Part shown: positions 43,228 to 50,705 of the stretch, in pieces | Numbering within the stretch: position 1 is the stretch's first letter | Layout of the letters: every line of letters begins with the position of its first letter | Source of the DNA: Hyphomonadaceae bacterium | Lineage (GTDB): Bacteria; Pseudomonadota; Alphaproteobacteria; Caulobacterales; Hyphomonadaceae | DNA: 64,000 bases | Direction of reading: 5' to 3' | NCBI GenBank assembly: GCA_027485145.1 | Contig: JAIXRO010000034.1 | Coordinates: forward strand, 1-64,000 | The notes under the pieces: model-generated | Seen by the model: only the letters and a program-made list of their open reading frames with translations | Databases searched by the model: none | Told to the model about the DNA's origin: nothing | Translations under genes and position numbers: made by a program

Positions 43228-44528
43228 GCCGCCTCAGCCGGCGCCCGCACGAGTTCGGCCTTGCGGCCCGTGAACGCTTCCCAGCGCGCGACGATAACGT
43301 CGCAGTAAGCCGGGCTCAGCTCGAGGCCGAGGCAGACGCGCCCTTCCTGCTCCGCCGCGATGATCGATGTGCCGGAGCCAAGGAACGGGTCGTAGACCAG
43401 ATCGCCGGGCTTCGAATTGTTGCGCATCGGGCGCGCCATGCACTCGACCGGCTTCTGGGTGGAGTGGCCCGTCTCGGACTTCTGAGGCTTCGGGATGGCC
43501 CAGACCGTGGACTCCTTGCGGCTCCCCTGCCAGTGGCCGGTCGCCCCCCCCCCTGAGCGGACGACATACCAGGCGGGCTCGTGCTGCCAGTGGTAATGGC
43601 CCCGGCCGATGGCGATGGTCCCTTTGTCCCAGATGATGTTGGCCCGGCGCTCAAAGCCGCAGGCTTCCAGCGACGACAGGACTTCAGCGGTCCTCATCGA
43701 GGCGTGCCAGACATAGGCCACATCGCCCTTGAATAGCGCCCATGCCTCGCGCCAGTCGGCACGATCATCGTTGAGCACCTTTCCGACGGCCCGGGCGCCA
43801 ACGACTGAGCCATCGGCCCTTGTGATCCCATTGCGAAACTCGGCGTCATACTCGACGCCATAAGGCGGGTCCGTCACCATCAGATGCGGCTTCGCCCCGG
43901 CCAGCACGCGGGCCACGTCCGCCGCGTTCGTGGAGTCCCCGCAGGTCAGCCGGTGCGGCCCGAGCAGCCAGACGTCGCCCGGCTTCGTGACCGGATCGGC
44001 CGGCGCCTCGGGGACCTCCTCCGGATCGCCGGTCGCATCGAGGCGGGCGAGGAAGCGCACCTCGGACAGGTCAAAGCCGACGAGCTCCAGATCGAAGTCC
44101 AGATCCGCGAGGGCCTTCAGTTCAGCGTTCAGGACTTCCTCGTCCCATCCCGCGTTCAGGGCCAGCTTGTTATCGGCCAACACATAGGCCCGTTTCTGCG
44201 CCTCGGTCAGGCCCTCGATGGCGATGCACGGCACCTCGGCCAGCCCCATCTTCGAAGCCGCCATGACGCGCCCGTGGCCGGCAAGGATCAGGCCGGCCTC
44301 GTCGATCAGGACAGGGTTCGTCCAGCCCCACTCGTGGATCGAGGCGATGATCTGCTCGACCTGGGCGTCGCTATGGGTCCGGGCGTTGCGGTCATACGGC
44401 TTCAGCGCGGCGACGGGGCGGACCACAACAGGACGGCCGCCGATCCCGTGCGCGAGAACGTTTTCCGGGTTGGCAGGCGCTGCGGGCGATTGCGCCGCGT
44501 GTTCCGAGGTGGCGGGAAAATCGGTCAT
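43224..44528 (-). CDS. ParB/Srx-domain DNA methyltransferase (N6-adenine or N4-cytosine, beta class)
   Basis: 434 residues. Residues 35-120 are a ParB-like nuclease fold (ILAGHGRVMAASKMGL). Residues 185-430 are an amino-methyltransferase with catalytic DPPY (220-223) preceding the AdoMet motif DPFLGSGT (about 380-387), the beta-class order. The coding strand holds a run of ten G at codons 326-329, between the two motifs. It probably protects phage DNA from restriction or marks packaging sites. Confidence 0.88.
   Translation of the reverse strand: MTDFPATSEHAAQSPAAPANPENVLAHGIGGRPVVVRPVAALKPYDRNARTHSDAQVEQIIASIHEWGWTNPVLIDEAGLILAGHGRVMAASKMGLAEVPCIAIEGLTEAQKRAYVLADNKLALNAGWDEEVLNAELKALADLDFDLELVGFDLSEVRFLARLDATGDPEEVPEAPADPVTKPGDVWLLGPHRLTCGDSTNAADVARVLAGAKPHLMVTDPPYGVEYDAEFRNGITRADGSVVGARAVGKVLNDDRADWREAWALFKGDVAYVWHASMRTAEVLSSLEACGFERRANIIWDKGTIAIGRGHYHWQHEPAWYVVRSGGGATGHWQGSRKESTVWAIPKPQKSETGHSTQKPVECMARPMRNNSKPGDLVYDPFLGSGTSIIAAEQEGRVCLGLELSPAYCDVIVARWEAFTGRKAELVRAPAEAA
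43544..43553 (-). repeat. Ten-G homopolymer inside the methyltransferase gene
   Basis: Ten C on the plus strand, ten G in the coding direction, encoding Gly-Gly-Gly and the first base of Ala. Slippage of one base would truncate the enzyme before its AdoMet-binding motif. In this sequence the tract is in frame and the gene is open. Confidence 0.9.
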
Positions 44529-44770
44529 GGCTTCGGAATGCCAGCGCGGACCGCCGCGTCCTTGGCCTCGATGAGCTTGTTCAGGGCGATGGTCCGTTGA
44601 GGACAGCGCGGCAGCGTATCGATCAACAGGCGGGCCAGATCGCAGAACGGTTTAGACTTCGCCTGCAACACAGGCGGCAGATGGCCGTAGTGGAAAAACC
44701 GAAGCACGTCGTCGCGCTCGATCTCTTCCGGGCTGAACTCGGTCGGGGGCGGGTGAATGGCGTCGGTCAT
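44525..44770 (-). CDS. Acb2/Tad1-type hairpin-domain protein (probable anti-defence sponge)
   Basis: 81 residues. The segment FFHYGHLPPVLQAKSKPFCD followed by ARLLIDTLPRCPQRTIALNK and LIEAKDAAVRA matches the pattern of the Acb2/Tad1 hairpin family (F-x-Y-x-x-L/P-P, then helix, P, R/S-x-x-A-L-x-K-L-x-E-A-x-x-A-x-x-A). Known members sequester cyclic nucleotide signals of CBASS or Thoeris defence. Overlaps of 4 bases link it to both neighbours. The family call is by eye; the ligand is unknown. Confidence 0.6.
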   Translation of the reverse strand: MTDAIHPPPTEFSPEEIERDDVLRFFHYGHLPPVLQAKSKPFCDLARLLIDTLPRCPQRTIALNKLIEAKDAAVRAGIPKP

Positions 44771-44982
44771 GATTTGCCTTTCTTTGGCGGCGCAGGCCGG
44801 GGGTTCGCCAGAACATATGCCTGCAGGTGGTGGTAGAGGGGGTGATCGGCGAGATCGACGCGGACGCGGTCGTCCATGCCGATGAGCGTCTTATCGAGCG
44901 CGACGGTGACGCATTCGATGCGACCCGGCACATCGGCCGTGTTGGCCGACACCATGTATTGAAGGCCCTGCTTCTTCTTCAT
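44767..44982 (-). CDS. Small phage protein of unknown function
   Basis: 71 residues, MKKKQGLQYMVSANTADVP with a basic Pro-rich end (PRPAPPKKGKS). No family recognised. It overlaps the anti-defence gene downstream and the DnaA-like gene upstream by 4 bases each, which supports translation from the ATG at 44982. Confidence 0.6.
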   Translation of the reverse strand: MKKKQGLQYMVSANTADVPGRIECVTVALDKTLIGMDDRVRVDLADHPLYHHLQAYVLANPRPAPPKKGKS

Positions 44983-45809
44983 GCCGCTGCAATCCTCTGA
45001 GGTTGATCGTCGGCCAGCTCCTGCGCCTTGGCGAGGACCGAGCAGGCCCGGTCGATCCATGTGTCCACGTCCGGGTCTTCCCGGAGTTCCTCGATCACGC
45101 CGCGGGCGTGTTCCACCGTGGTCCGGTCCCGGCCGATGACACGGGCCACTCGAGTCGCGTTCCAGCCATTGTTGATCGAGAGCGCGTAGACCGTCAGCTG
45201 GCGGGCCAGCGTGGCGCGGGCCGAGAGTCGGGTCGGCGCCATGATCTCTTCGACCGACGAATTGCACAGCGAGGCCATGACATGGATCACGCGCCAGGCA
45301 TGGGCCATGTCGGCGACGTCGGGCTCGGGCGGGGGTTCTGCCGGCGCGTCCGGGATGGCCGAGGCATCGCCCGGGGCGCGGGCCGGGAAGCGAAGGGCGC
45401 GGAGGTCTTCCCGCTTCATGCCGGGATGGATCACGCCCTTGCGGATCGCGGTGTCGAGCGTGTCGGCATCGAGGCGGACCATTTCGGCGAGGATGGACCA
45501 TCGGGGCGGCAAATCCGCAGCCCGCTCAGGATTTGACAGGATCGGGTGCGACGCGATCTGCATCAGGCGGAGCGCGACGTTGACCCCAAACGGCAGGCGG
45601 GCCTCGACGAGCGATTCCCATTCGCCGTGCCCGGTCTGGGACTTCAGCTCGATCAGCAGGTTTCCGGTGCGGACGATCCCGGAGACCATGCCCGACCATG
45701 TCCGGGTGATCTCGGTCAGGAGACCATCGACGGACGCGGTGTGGGCCGCGTCCGCGATGCGGTCGAGGCTGGACACTGCCTGCAGGGGTTCATCATTGGC
45801 GGCCATCAT
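44979..45809 (-). CDS. Phage protein with DUF3102-like N terminus and DnaA domain IV-like C terminus
   Basis: 276 residues. The N-terminal half contains GNLLIELKSQTGHGEWESLV and LRLMQIASHP, similar to DUF3102 proteins. The C-terminal part has IMAPTRLSARATLARQLTVY followed by GRDRTTVEHARGVIE (from residue 226), matching the DnaA box-binding signature GRDHTTVLHA. No AAA+ domain lies between. It could bind DnaA boxes in the host or phage origin and steer replication. Confidence 0.7.
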   Translation of the reverse strand: MMAANDEPLQAVSSLDRIADAAHTASVDGLLTEITRTWSGMVSGIVRTGNLLIELKSQTGHGEWESLVEARLPFGVNVALRLMQIASHPILSNPERAADLPPRWSILAEMVRLDADTLDTAIRKGVIHPGMKREDLRALRFPARAPGDASAIPDAPAEPPPEPDVADMAHAWRVIHVMASLCNSSVEEIMAPTRLSARATLARQLTVYALSINNGWNATRVARVIGRDRTTVEHARGVIEELREDPDVDTWIDRACSVLAKAQELADDQPQRIAAA

Positions 45810-45858
45810 GTGCGGCTATCCTTTCGGGTTTCGCGTGCATGGGGATATCGGGCGCGGA

Positions 45859-46335
45859 TCACGGCTCGGGCGCGGTGCGATACAGGCCCTTGAGGTGCGT
45901 CCCGCAATAGGACGCGCCGGGCTTGGCCGGACGGCCGCAGAACCGGTGGGGCGAGTTGGCGGTCAGGGCGTACTTGCACCCGCCACCCGGGATCTCGGTG
46001 ATCGGAAAGCCGCCCTCCGGGGTCTGGCCGTGGAGCAGTCGCGGCGCCCTGATCCAGACCTTACCGAGGCCGGCCTTGCGTTCCGGTGACGGCTCGCCCG
46101 GGGCGCCCTCAGGTTTGTTCCGTGGACGGCGGGCCGCGTCAGGCGTGCGGCGCACCGGCAAGTCGCGGCGCTCCATGTTGCGCGTCACCCAGCCTATGAC
46201 GGCGTTGCGCGACCGGCGGTGTCCCGCCTTCGCCAGGGCGGCGGCGATCTTCGAGTAACTCACGCCTTTGACCCAGAGCGGCTCGATGATCGCGATCTCG
46301 GCCTGTGTCCATTCAGCGCGCTTCGCTTCGGTCAT
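45859..46335 (-). CDS. GcrA-family cell-cycle regulator homologue
   Basis: 158 residues. N terminus EWTQAEIAIIEPLWVKGVSY then SRNAVIGWVTRNMERRDLP is the GcrA DNA-binding pattern. The C terminus KYAL...HRFCGRPAKPGASYCGTH matches the Cys/His segment that contacts sigma factor in GcrA. In Caulobacter GcrA acts with sigma-70 at methylated GANTC promoters. A phage copy could redirect host cell-cycle genes or activate phage promoters. The ATG at 46335 overlaps the upstream stop. Confidence 0.8.
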   Translation of the reverse strand: MTEAKRAEWTQAEIAIIEPLWVKGVSYSKIAAALAKAGHRRSRNAVIGWVTRNMERRDLPVRRTPDAARRPRNKPEGAPGEPSPERKAGLGKVWIRAPRLLHGQTPEGGFPITEIPGGGCKYALTANSPHRFCGRPAKPGASYCGTHLKGLYRTAPEP

Positions 46336-46685
46336 AGCTTCATCCCTCCCAGCGGCTTCGTCGTCTCGAAATGAAATTCGCAGACCCCGAGCAGCTCGCC
46401 GCAGGCCGTTCGCTTCTTCGGGTCGCCGCAAGTCTCGAAGCCCTTCCGGACGTCGGGGCGCTGGCACGTCTCGGGCGGGGCCTTGCGGCGGAACCGGTTG
46501 ACCGTGATCCCGTCGCTCATGCGGGGTGCCGGATCGTTGGCGCGGCTCAAGACCTGGCTGACGTTCGAGCTACTGCATCCCAGCCGGCGCGCGATCTCGC
46601 GTTGACCGATGCCCATCCGGTCCAGCTCGCGGATCTCGACCGCCATGTTCCGCGGCCCGGTCTGTTTCGGGTCGGGGCGGCTCAT
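46332..46685 (-). CDS. Phage HTH DNA-binding protein
   Basis: 117 residues. A helix-turn-helix lies at IRELDRMGIGQREIARRLGC followed by SSNVSQVLSRA, then a C-terminal region with five spaced cysteines (ETCQRP, FETCGD, TACGELLGVCEFHF), probably a zinc site. It resembles the small regulators found beside GcrA homologues in alphaproteobacterial phages. Its stop overlaps the GcrA-like start. Confidence 0.65.
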   Translation of the reverse strand: MSRPDPKQTGPRNMAVEIRELDRMGIGQREIARRLGCSSSNVSQVLSRANDPAPRMSDGITVNRFRRKAPPETCQRPDVRKGFETCGDPKKRTACGELLGVCEFHFETTKPLGGMKL

Positions 46686-47017
46686 GCGTCCACCGTTTCG
46701 CGGGTCGTGTTGACCAGGCCGACCAGTTCGGCCAGCGCGGTGCGGGTTTCAAGGCGCTGAGGGCGGCGGAAGCGGTAGCACGCCCAAAAGTCGTATTTCA
46801 GGGTGTGCCGCGAGTAATCGAATGCCAGAAACGTCAGATCGAGATGAGCGCCGACCGAGATGGTGTCCTCGCAAATGGTAATGCTGGTGCTTCCATGTTT
46901 GAAGATGACCGTGCCGCCGGGCACCAAGGCTTGCACGACATAGCTCCGGCCCCGGACGATCGCGCCGTCGCAACCGCTGTCATCAACGCAGATCACGCGC
47001 TCCCCGACTTCGAACAT
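46682..47017 (-). CDS. Phage protein of unknown function
   Basis: 111 residues. The beta-rich first half starts MFEVGERVICVDDSG and reads like a small SH3-like barrel (VRGRSYVVQALVPGG). No family recognised with confidence. The ATG at 47017 follows GGGAGG and shares a base with the preceding stop. Confidence 0.6.
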   Translation of the reverse strand: MFEVGERVICVDDSGCDGAIVRGRSYVVQALVPGGTVIFKHGSTSITICEDTISVGAHLDLTFLAFDYSRHTLKYDFWACYRFRRPQRLETRTALAELVGLVNTTRETVDA

Positions 47018-47235
47018 CAGAAGCCTCCCGGCGCACAAGGCACACGTGAAAAAGCGGCAATCGCAAATGCGACACATGCGATCGCCGAGGAAATTGAGAT
47101 CAGCAGGATCCGGCCTCGGTATGCGTCGACGACTTTCAAAGCCTCCCGCACGCCATCGGTATCGGGAAAGGAGCCGTATTCTGTGACGATCCGCCCGGGC
47201 GGTGTCTCTGGGTATCCGCAATTCTTGCAAACCAT
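47017..47235 (-). CDS. Small membrane protein with N-terminal zinc-knuckle-like CxxC
   Basis: 72 residues: MVCKNCGYPE at the N terminus and one transmembrane helix near residues 43-63 (ILLISISSAIACVAFAIAAF). It overlaps both neighbours by one base (TGATG). No known family. It may sit in the inner membrane with the CxxC end in the cytoplasm. Confidence 0.55.
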   Translation of the reverse strand: MVCKNCGYPETPPGRIVTEYGSFPDTDGVREALKVVDAYRGRILLISISSAIACVAFAIAAFSRVPCAPGGF

Positions 47236-48245
47236 CAGGCCGCCTCCTCGCTGGATTGATCGGATGCCGGCGCCGCGAGCGGCTTGAGGCCGTACTTCGC
47301 GTAGAGCTCGGCGGGGTAGCGGCCGGGCGGCGCCTGGGTCGGCTTAAGCGGCCAGCCGTCGCGGGCGCCGTGCCATTCGCCGGTGCGCGAGAACCGCCAG
47401 AACGCGGCGTCGAGGCGCTCGGCCATCGCAGCGGTGTTCACCTCCGCGCCGGTCGGGGCCGCCTTGGCGAGCAGGCCGGGCGGGCCGATGAAGGCGTCGA
47501 ACCGGTGCTGGCCGATCCAGCGGTGGACGCCCATCGCGTAGCGCCCACCCTCGCGGTGCACGTCGCTGGATTTCAGATACCGGCGATAGGCGTCGAGCAA
47601 GGCCGGGGCGGTGATGTCGGCCCGCTTCTTCAGCACCCGCTCGACCGCGGCCTGCAAATCCTTCCGGCTGGATTTCGTCCGGGTGCCCTGCGGCCCTGCG
47701 TTCCACAGCTCTTCCAAAATCACTCCGAGCGGCCCGCCGCGCGTCTCGCGCGGAATGGATGATTCAGTGGATAGTTCTATGGAGTTATTCGTCGGACACT
47801 GTGCCCGGGGGTCTTGGACAGAATGTCCGGGGGTTTTGGACACAGTGTCCGGGGGTTCGCCCTTACCAGCGGACAGATTGTCCGGCGGTGCGAGACCGCT
47901 TTCACAAAGGAGATCGGGCTCACTTTCGAGTTCGCTTTCGATCGATGGCACGGCGTCAGGGAGGGCCATGATGGCGCGCAGATTGATCCGCCAGACGATC
48001 ACGGCCCCGCCCCGGAATTTCTTCTCCCCTGCCCGGCTGATGACGCCGGCGGTCTCAAGTTCTTGCCAAGTGCGCCTCACGGTACGTTCGTGGATCTCGC
48101 AGCGCAGCCCGAGCCGTTCCGCCGAGGGCCATGCGAAGGGCTCGGCCACCTCGTTGACGTGGAACGCCATCATCTGGATAACTTGCTTTCGGGTCGGGCT
48201 GCCAAAAGCCTTCCGATGGATCAGGCCCATCACTTCGAAGTTCAT
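47235..48245 (-). CDS. Phage replication initiator-like protein (winged helix; gene contains iterons)
   Basis: 336 residues. Residues 10-90 form a winged helix (RKQVIQMMAFHVNEVAEPFA, HERTVRRTWQELETAGVISR) like the N termini of lambda O-type initiators. Residues 110-160 are a low-complexity linker encoded by the iteron array at 47793-47891. The C-terminal part may contact the host helicase loader. The origin inside the initiator gene is the lambda O layout. Confidence 0.7.
   Translation of the reverse strand: MNFEVMGLIHRKAFGSPTRKQVIQMMAFHVNEVAEPFAWPSAERLGLRCEIHERTVRRTWQELETAGVISRAGEKKFRGGAVIVWRINLRAIMALPDAVPSIESELESEPDLLCESGLAPPDNLSAGKGEPPDTVSKTPGHSVQDPRAQCPTNNSIELSTESSIPRETRGGPLGVILEELWNAGPQGTRTKSSRKDLQAAVERVLKKRADITAPALLDAYRRYLKSSDVHREGGRYAMGVHRWIGQHRFDAFIGPPGLLAKAAPTGAEVNTAAMAERLDAAFWRFSRTGEWHGARDGWPLKPTQAPPGRYPAELYAKYGLKPLAAPASDQSSEEAA
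47793..47891. repeat. Iteron array, probable phage replication origin
   Basis: Four copies of a 22-bp unit with core GGACA-N3-TGTCC followed by GGGGGT. Cores start at 47794, 47816, 47838 and 47871, spaced 22, 22 and 33 bases, which keeps them on the same helix face or half-turn related. Copies 2 and 3 are the best; copy 1 has TGCCC and copy 4 has GGCGG. The adjacent stretch 47755-47792 is visibly AT-rich and could be the unwinding element. Confidence 0.75.
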
Positions 48246-48787
48246 GCTGCGCTCCGGATGACAGTGACGCGGGCCAGTGTGAAAGGCCGGAGCGGGTGCC
48301 CGCCCCATTCCTCGGGCGTCTTGGCGCCCTTCGAGATGTTGCAGGGCGCGCATGCGAGGGCGAGGTTGGAGGGCGCGTCACCCCCTCCCCTCGATGCCGG
48401 CAGGATGTGATCGATATGGAACGGGCCGGATTCGCAGTCGCAATACACGCAGGTCCGGTCGCGTTGACTGATTTGATACCGGAGGAACTGAGGGATTTTA
48501 GGTGAAGCCTTCCGCCTCCCTAGAAAGGTTTCGAACCATGGAAAGGTGACCTGCCAGCGGTCTGTCTCTGCGTCGAATGCCGCCTCGGTCAGAAAGCCCA
48601 CCGTGATCAGATCGGCGATAAGCACGGCAGCACTCACCGCGCAGCTGAACCGTGCGATGGCATCACCGTCAAATGCGCAGGACTCGATGGTCGTGTCGGC
48701 TGAGTCCGCCATGAAGATGGCGGCCAACTTTGAGGCCGGGTGAATGCCCTCAAGCTCGAAGGCCTCGACAAGTCTCGCTGCGCTCAT
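48242..48787 (-). CDS. HNH endonuclease
   Basis: 181 residues. The HNH motif is complete at the C terminus: CVYCDCESGPFHIDHILPAS, then GGGDAPSNLALACAPCNISK, with two CxxC pairs for zinc. The N-terminal 90 residues look like a separate helical domain seen in replication-associated phage proteins. It could be a free-standing homing enzyme or aid packaging or replication. It overlaps the initiator start by 4 bases. Confidence 0.82.
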   Translation of the reverse strand: MSAARLVEAFELEGIHPASKLAAIFMADSADTTIESCAFDGDAIARFSCAVSAAVLIADLITVGFLTEAAFDAETDRWQVTFPWFETFLGRRKASPKIPQFLRYQISQRDRTCVYCDCESGPFHIDHILPASRGGGDAPSNLALACAPCNISKGAKTPEEWGGHPLRPFTLARVTVIRSAA

Positions 48788-49107
48788 GACGATACCTCCG
48801 GAAAAAGCACCACCAGCGCCTCGGCGCGAAACGCCCAGCCGGCCGGTGTGACAGTGATGCGGACCTTGGCGTGATAGCCGCGGCCCTCGTGTTCGATGGT
48901 GATGAAGCCCCAGGCCTCCATGTCGGCGAGGCTGCGCCAGAGCGTCTTGCGATCCGTCCCGCAGCGCTCCGCGAGGCGGCTCATGCCATCGGTGTAGACG
49001 CCATCGACGCCGGCCCGCACGATCTCGGCAAAGGCCGCGAGGAAGTTGCTCCGCGTCCGCAGCCGGACGGCCTGCAGGCAGTCGATGTAGGGCGATCCGT
49101 CAGCCAT
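48784..49107 (-). CDS. Phage winged-helix protein
   Basis: 107 residues with a winged helix: VYTDGMSRLAERCGTDRKTL, then RSLADMEAWGFITIEHEGRG. A phage regulator or replication helper. The ATG at 49107 shares one base with the stop of the ParB-like gene upstream. Confidence 0.65.
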   Translation of the reverse strand: MADGSPYIDCLQAVRLRTRSNFLAAFAEIVRAGVDGVYTDGMSRLAERCGTDRKTLWRSLADMEAWGFITIEHEGRGYHAKVRITVTPAGWAFRAEALVVLFPEVSS

Positions 49108-49931
49108 TACGCGGCCCCCGCCATGTTCGCCCGGATCACGCCGGCGAGAACCTTGTGGATCGGCAGGCCCTGCGCCTTCGCGCGCACCGAGGCCATGCCG
49201 ATCAGGTTGTCCTGCCCGTGACGCCGCAGAGCCTGGACAATGGCGCCGTCCTCGACCGGAATGCCCCCGCCCCAGATGATCGCCTCGATCGCCTTCAGCG
49301 TGCCGCCCTTGATCGGCGCAAGGTCTGCCGCGACGCCGATGGCAACGGCCCGCTTGACATAGGCAGGCCCTCCCCGCTTCGCGAGCGCACGCAGCTGGCC
49401 GACGCATATCAGGTCGCCGGGCCTGTAGATCCCGTGCGCGGGCGGGGCCTTGAGGATTCGGCCGCCGGCAGCGGCGACGCCTTGTGCCACCTCGACCGAC
49501 AATTCGTCCTGCGCCGCGAGTTCGGCTTGGAAGACCTGCATCGGGGTCATCGCCAGCCGATCCCGGTTCAGGCCGACGAAGTCTGCGGCGCGCTCGGCAA
49601 CCGACTTGCCCCGCGTGATCAGGCAGGGCAGCTCAGCGATCCCGCCGTGCGTCGCCGCCGCAATGGCCGTGTGCTGACCATCGATCACCTCATAGACGCC
49701 GGGCCCGGTCTCGACGACGGACAGGGCCTTCACCCTGCCCCAATCGAAGGCGGCAACCATCTTGCGGATCATGCGGTGCGACTTCTCGGAAAGGCCGCGC
49801 TGGTACTCGTCGTTGATCACGAGCGACGACAGCGGGAGCCATGTCAGGTCCGGCTTGTCGCCCAGGGCCGATGGTGTGACGTCGGGCGCCTTGATCGGCG
49901 CGACGGGGCGGAGGAGCGGGGTGTCAGTCAT
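49107..49931 (-). CDS. ParB-like nuclease-fold protein
   Basis: 274 residues. The ParB box is visible in LSSLVINDEYQRGLSEKSHR and VYEVIDGQHTAIAA, as in the DUF6551 group common in phages. The rest is helical (SVEVAQGVAAAGGRILKAPP). It may bind or process DNA during replication. It overlaps the MT-A70 gene by 4 bases, so the two may act together on phage DNA. Confidence 0.75.
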   Translation of the reverse strand: MTDTPLLRPVAPIKAPDVTPSALGDKPDLTWLPLSSLVINDEYQRGLSEKSHRMIRKMVAAFDWGRVKALSVVETGPGVYEVIDGQHTAIAAATHGGIAELPCLITRGKSVAERAADFVGLNRDRLAMTPMQVFQAELAAQDELSVEVAQGVAAAGGRILKAPPAHGIYRPGDLICVGQLRALAKRGGPAYVKRAVAIGVAADLAPIKGGTLKAIEAIIWGGGIPVEDGAIVQALRRHGQDNLIGMASVRAKAQGLPIHKVLAGVIRANMAGAA

Positions 49932-50491
49932 GTCGGGGCCTCATCAAACTTCGCCGCCTCATTGCCCCACGCGTCCCAACCGGGGCGGGTCTCGCGGCTG
50001 AACATGTCGAGCCGGCGGAGCGCGCCAGATCCCATCGCCTCGGCCTCTCGGTAAGCCTCGTCCGGCTTGCGGGAGTGCTCGCGGACCGGTCCTTCGATCA
50101 CGGTGCGGACGGTCTTCGCGGTCTTTGGATTGCCCAGCGTCCCGATCAGGAACGGCTCGGACGCGCAGCGCAGCCGGTAGCCCGTGCCGAAGGCGAGCTT
50201 CCCGGTCTTCGTGCGCTTTACCCAGACGCCGGACGTGACGTATCGGAAGCCCCACGCGTCCATCACGTCGAGCCCTTCCCGCAGCATCGGGTGCGTGGCC
50301 CAAAGCCAGAGCAGGCAGTCGCCGCGCCCCAGATACGAGACAGGCATCTGCTTGATGTCAGTGAGGCTCATGGTGGCGTAGTGCTGATCGGCAGACTTTC
50401 CCCGCCCGGCGTCGGAATAGGTCTCGAATTGCCAGGGCGGGTCCGCCATGATCAGGTCGTAGGAAAGCGGGCGCAGGGTCTCGAACATCAT
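49928..50491 (-). CDS. MT-A70 family adenine methyltransferase
   Basis: 187 residues. Catalytic DPPW is in DLIMADPPWQFETYS, followed by ADQHYATMSLTDIKQMPV and GDCLLWLWATHPMLREGLDV, the standard MT-A70 order; C-terminal HSRKPDEAYREAEAM is also typical. It makes N6-methyladenine in DNA. This is a second methyltransferase within 7 kb, pointing to strong anti-restriction needs. The ATG at 50491 overlaps the preceding tiny gene. Confidence 0.87.
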   Translation of the reverse strand: MMFETLRPLSYDLIMADPPWQFETYSDAGRGKSADQHYATMSLTDIKQMPVSYLGRGDCLLWLWATHPMLREGLDVMDAWGFRYVTSGVWVKRTKTGKLAFGTGYRLRCASEPFLIGTLGNPKTAKTVRTVIEGPVREHSRKPDEAYREAEAMGSGALRRLDMFSRETRPGWDAWGNEAAKFDEAPT

Positions 50492-50610
50492 GCGCCCCCG
50501 ATCGAGCAGAGCCGGACGAGCGCCCAGACAAAGGCGATCAGCCCGGTCCATGACGTGGCGCTGAGCGCGGCAATCGTCAGCAGGCGGAATTGTATCGGCC
50601 ACTGGTTCAT
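50488..50610 (-). CDS. 40-residue membrane peptide
   Basis: MNQWPIQFRLLTIAALSATS then a hydrophobic run to the C-terminal IGGA: one transmembrane helix. It is linked by ATGA overlaps to the gene before (32-residue peptide) and after (MT-A70), which argues that it is translated. No family known at this size. Confidence 0.55.
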   Translation of the reverse strand: MNQWPIQFRLLTIAALSATSWTGLIAFVWALVRLCSIGGA

Positions 50611-50705
50611 CTGAGGGCGCCACCGATGAAGATCACCGCGAGGCACGCGAGCGCGATCCAGGCGAGGTCATTGAGGATGGCGAAGGGGTCATCGCGGCGG
50701 TTCAT
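50607..50705 (-). CDS. 32-residue membrane peptide
   Basis: MNRRDDPFAILNDLAWIALA then a hydrophobic end: a short charged head and one membrane helix. ATGA overlaps with the HTH gene stop and the next tiny gene start. With the 40-residue neighbour it may form a small two-part membrane system. Confidence 0.5.
   Translation of the reverse strand: MNRRDDPFAILNDLAWIALACLAVIFIGGALR

Noticed and set aside
47793-47891. CRISPR-like repeat array
   Set aside because: Repeats are 22-bp units with almost no spacers and palindromic cores inside a gene; this is an iteron pattern, not CRISPR.
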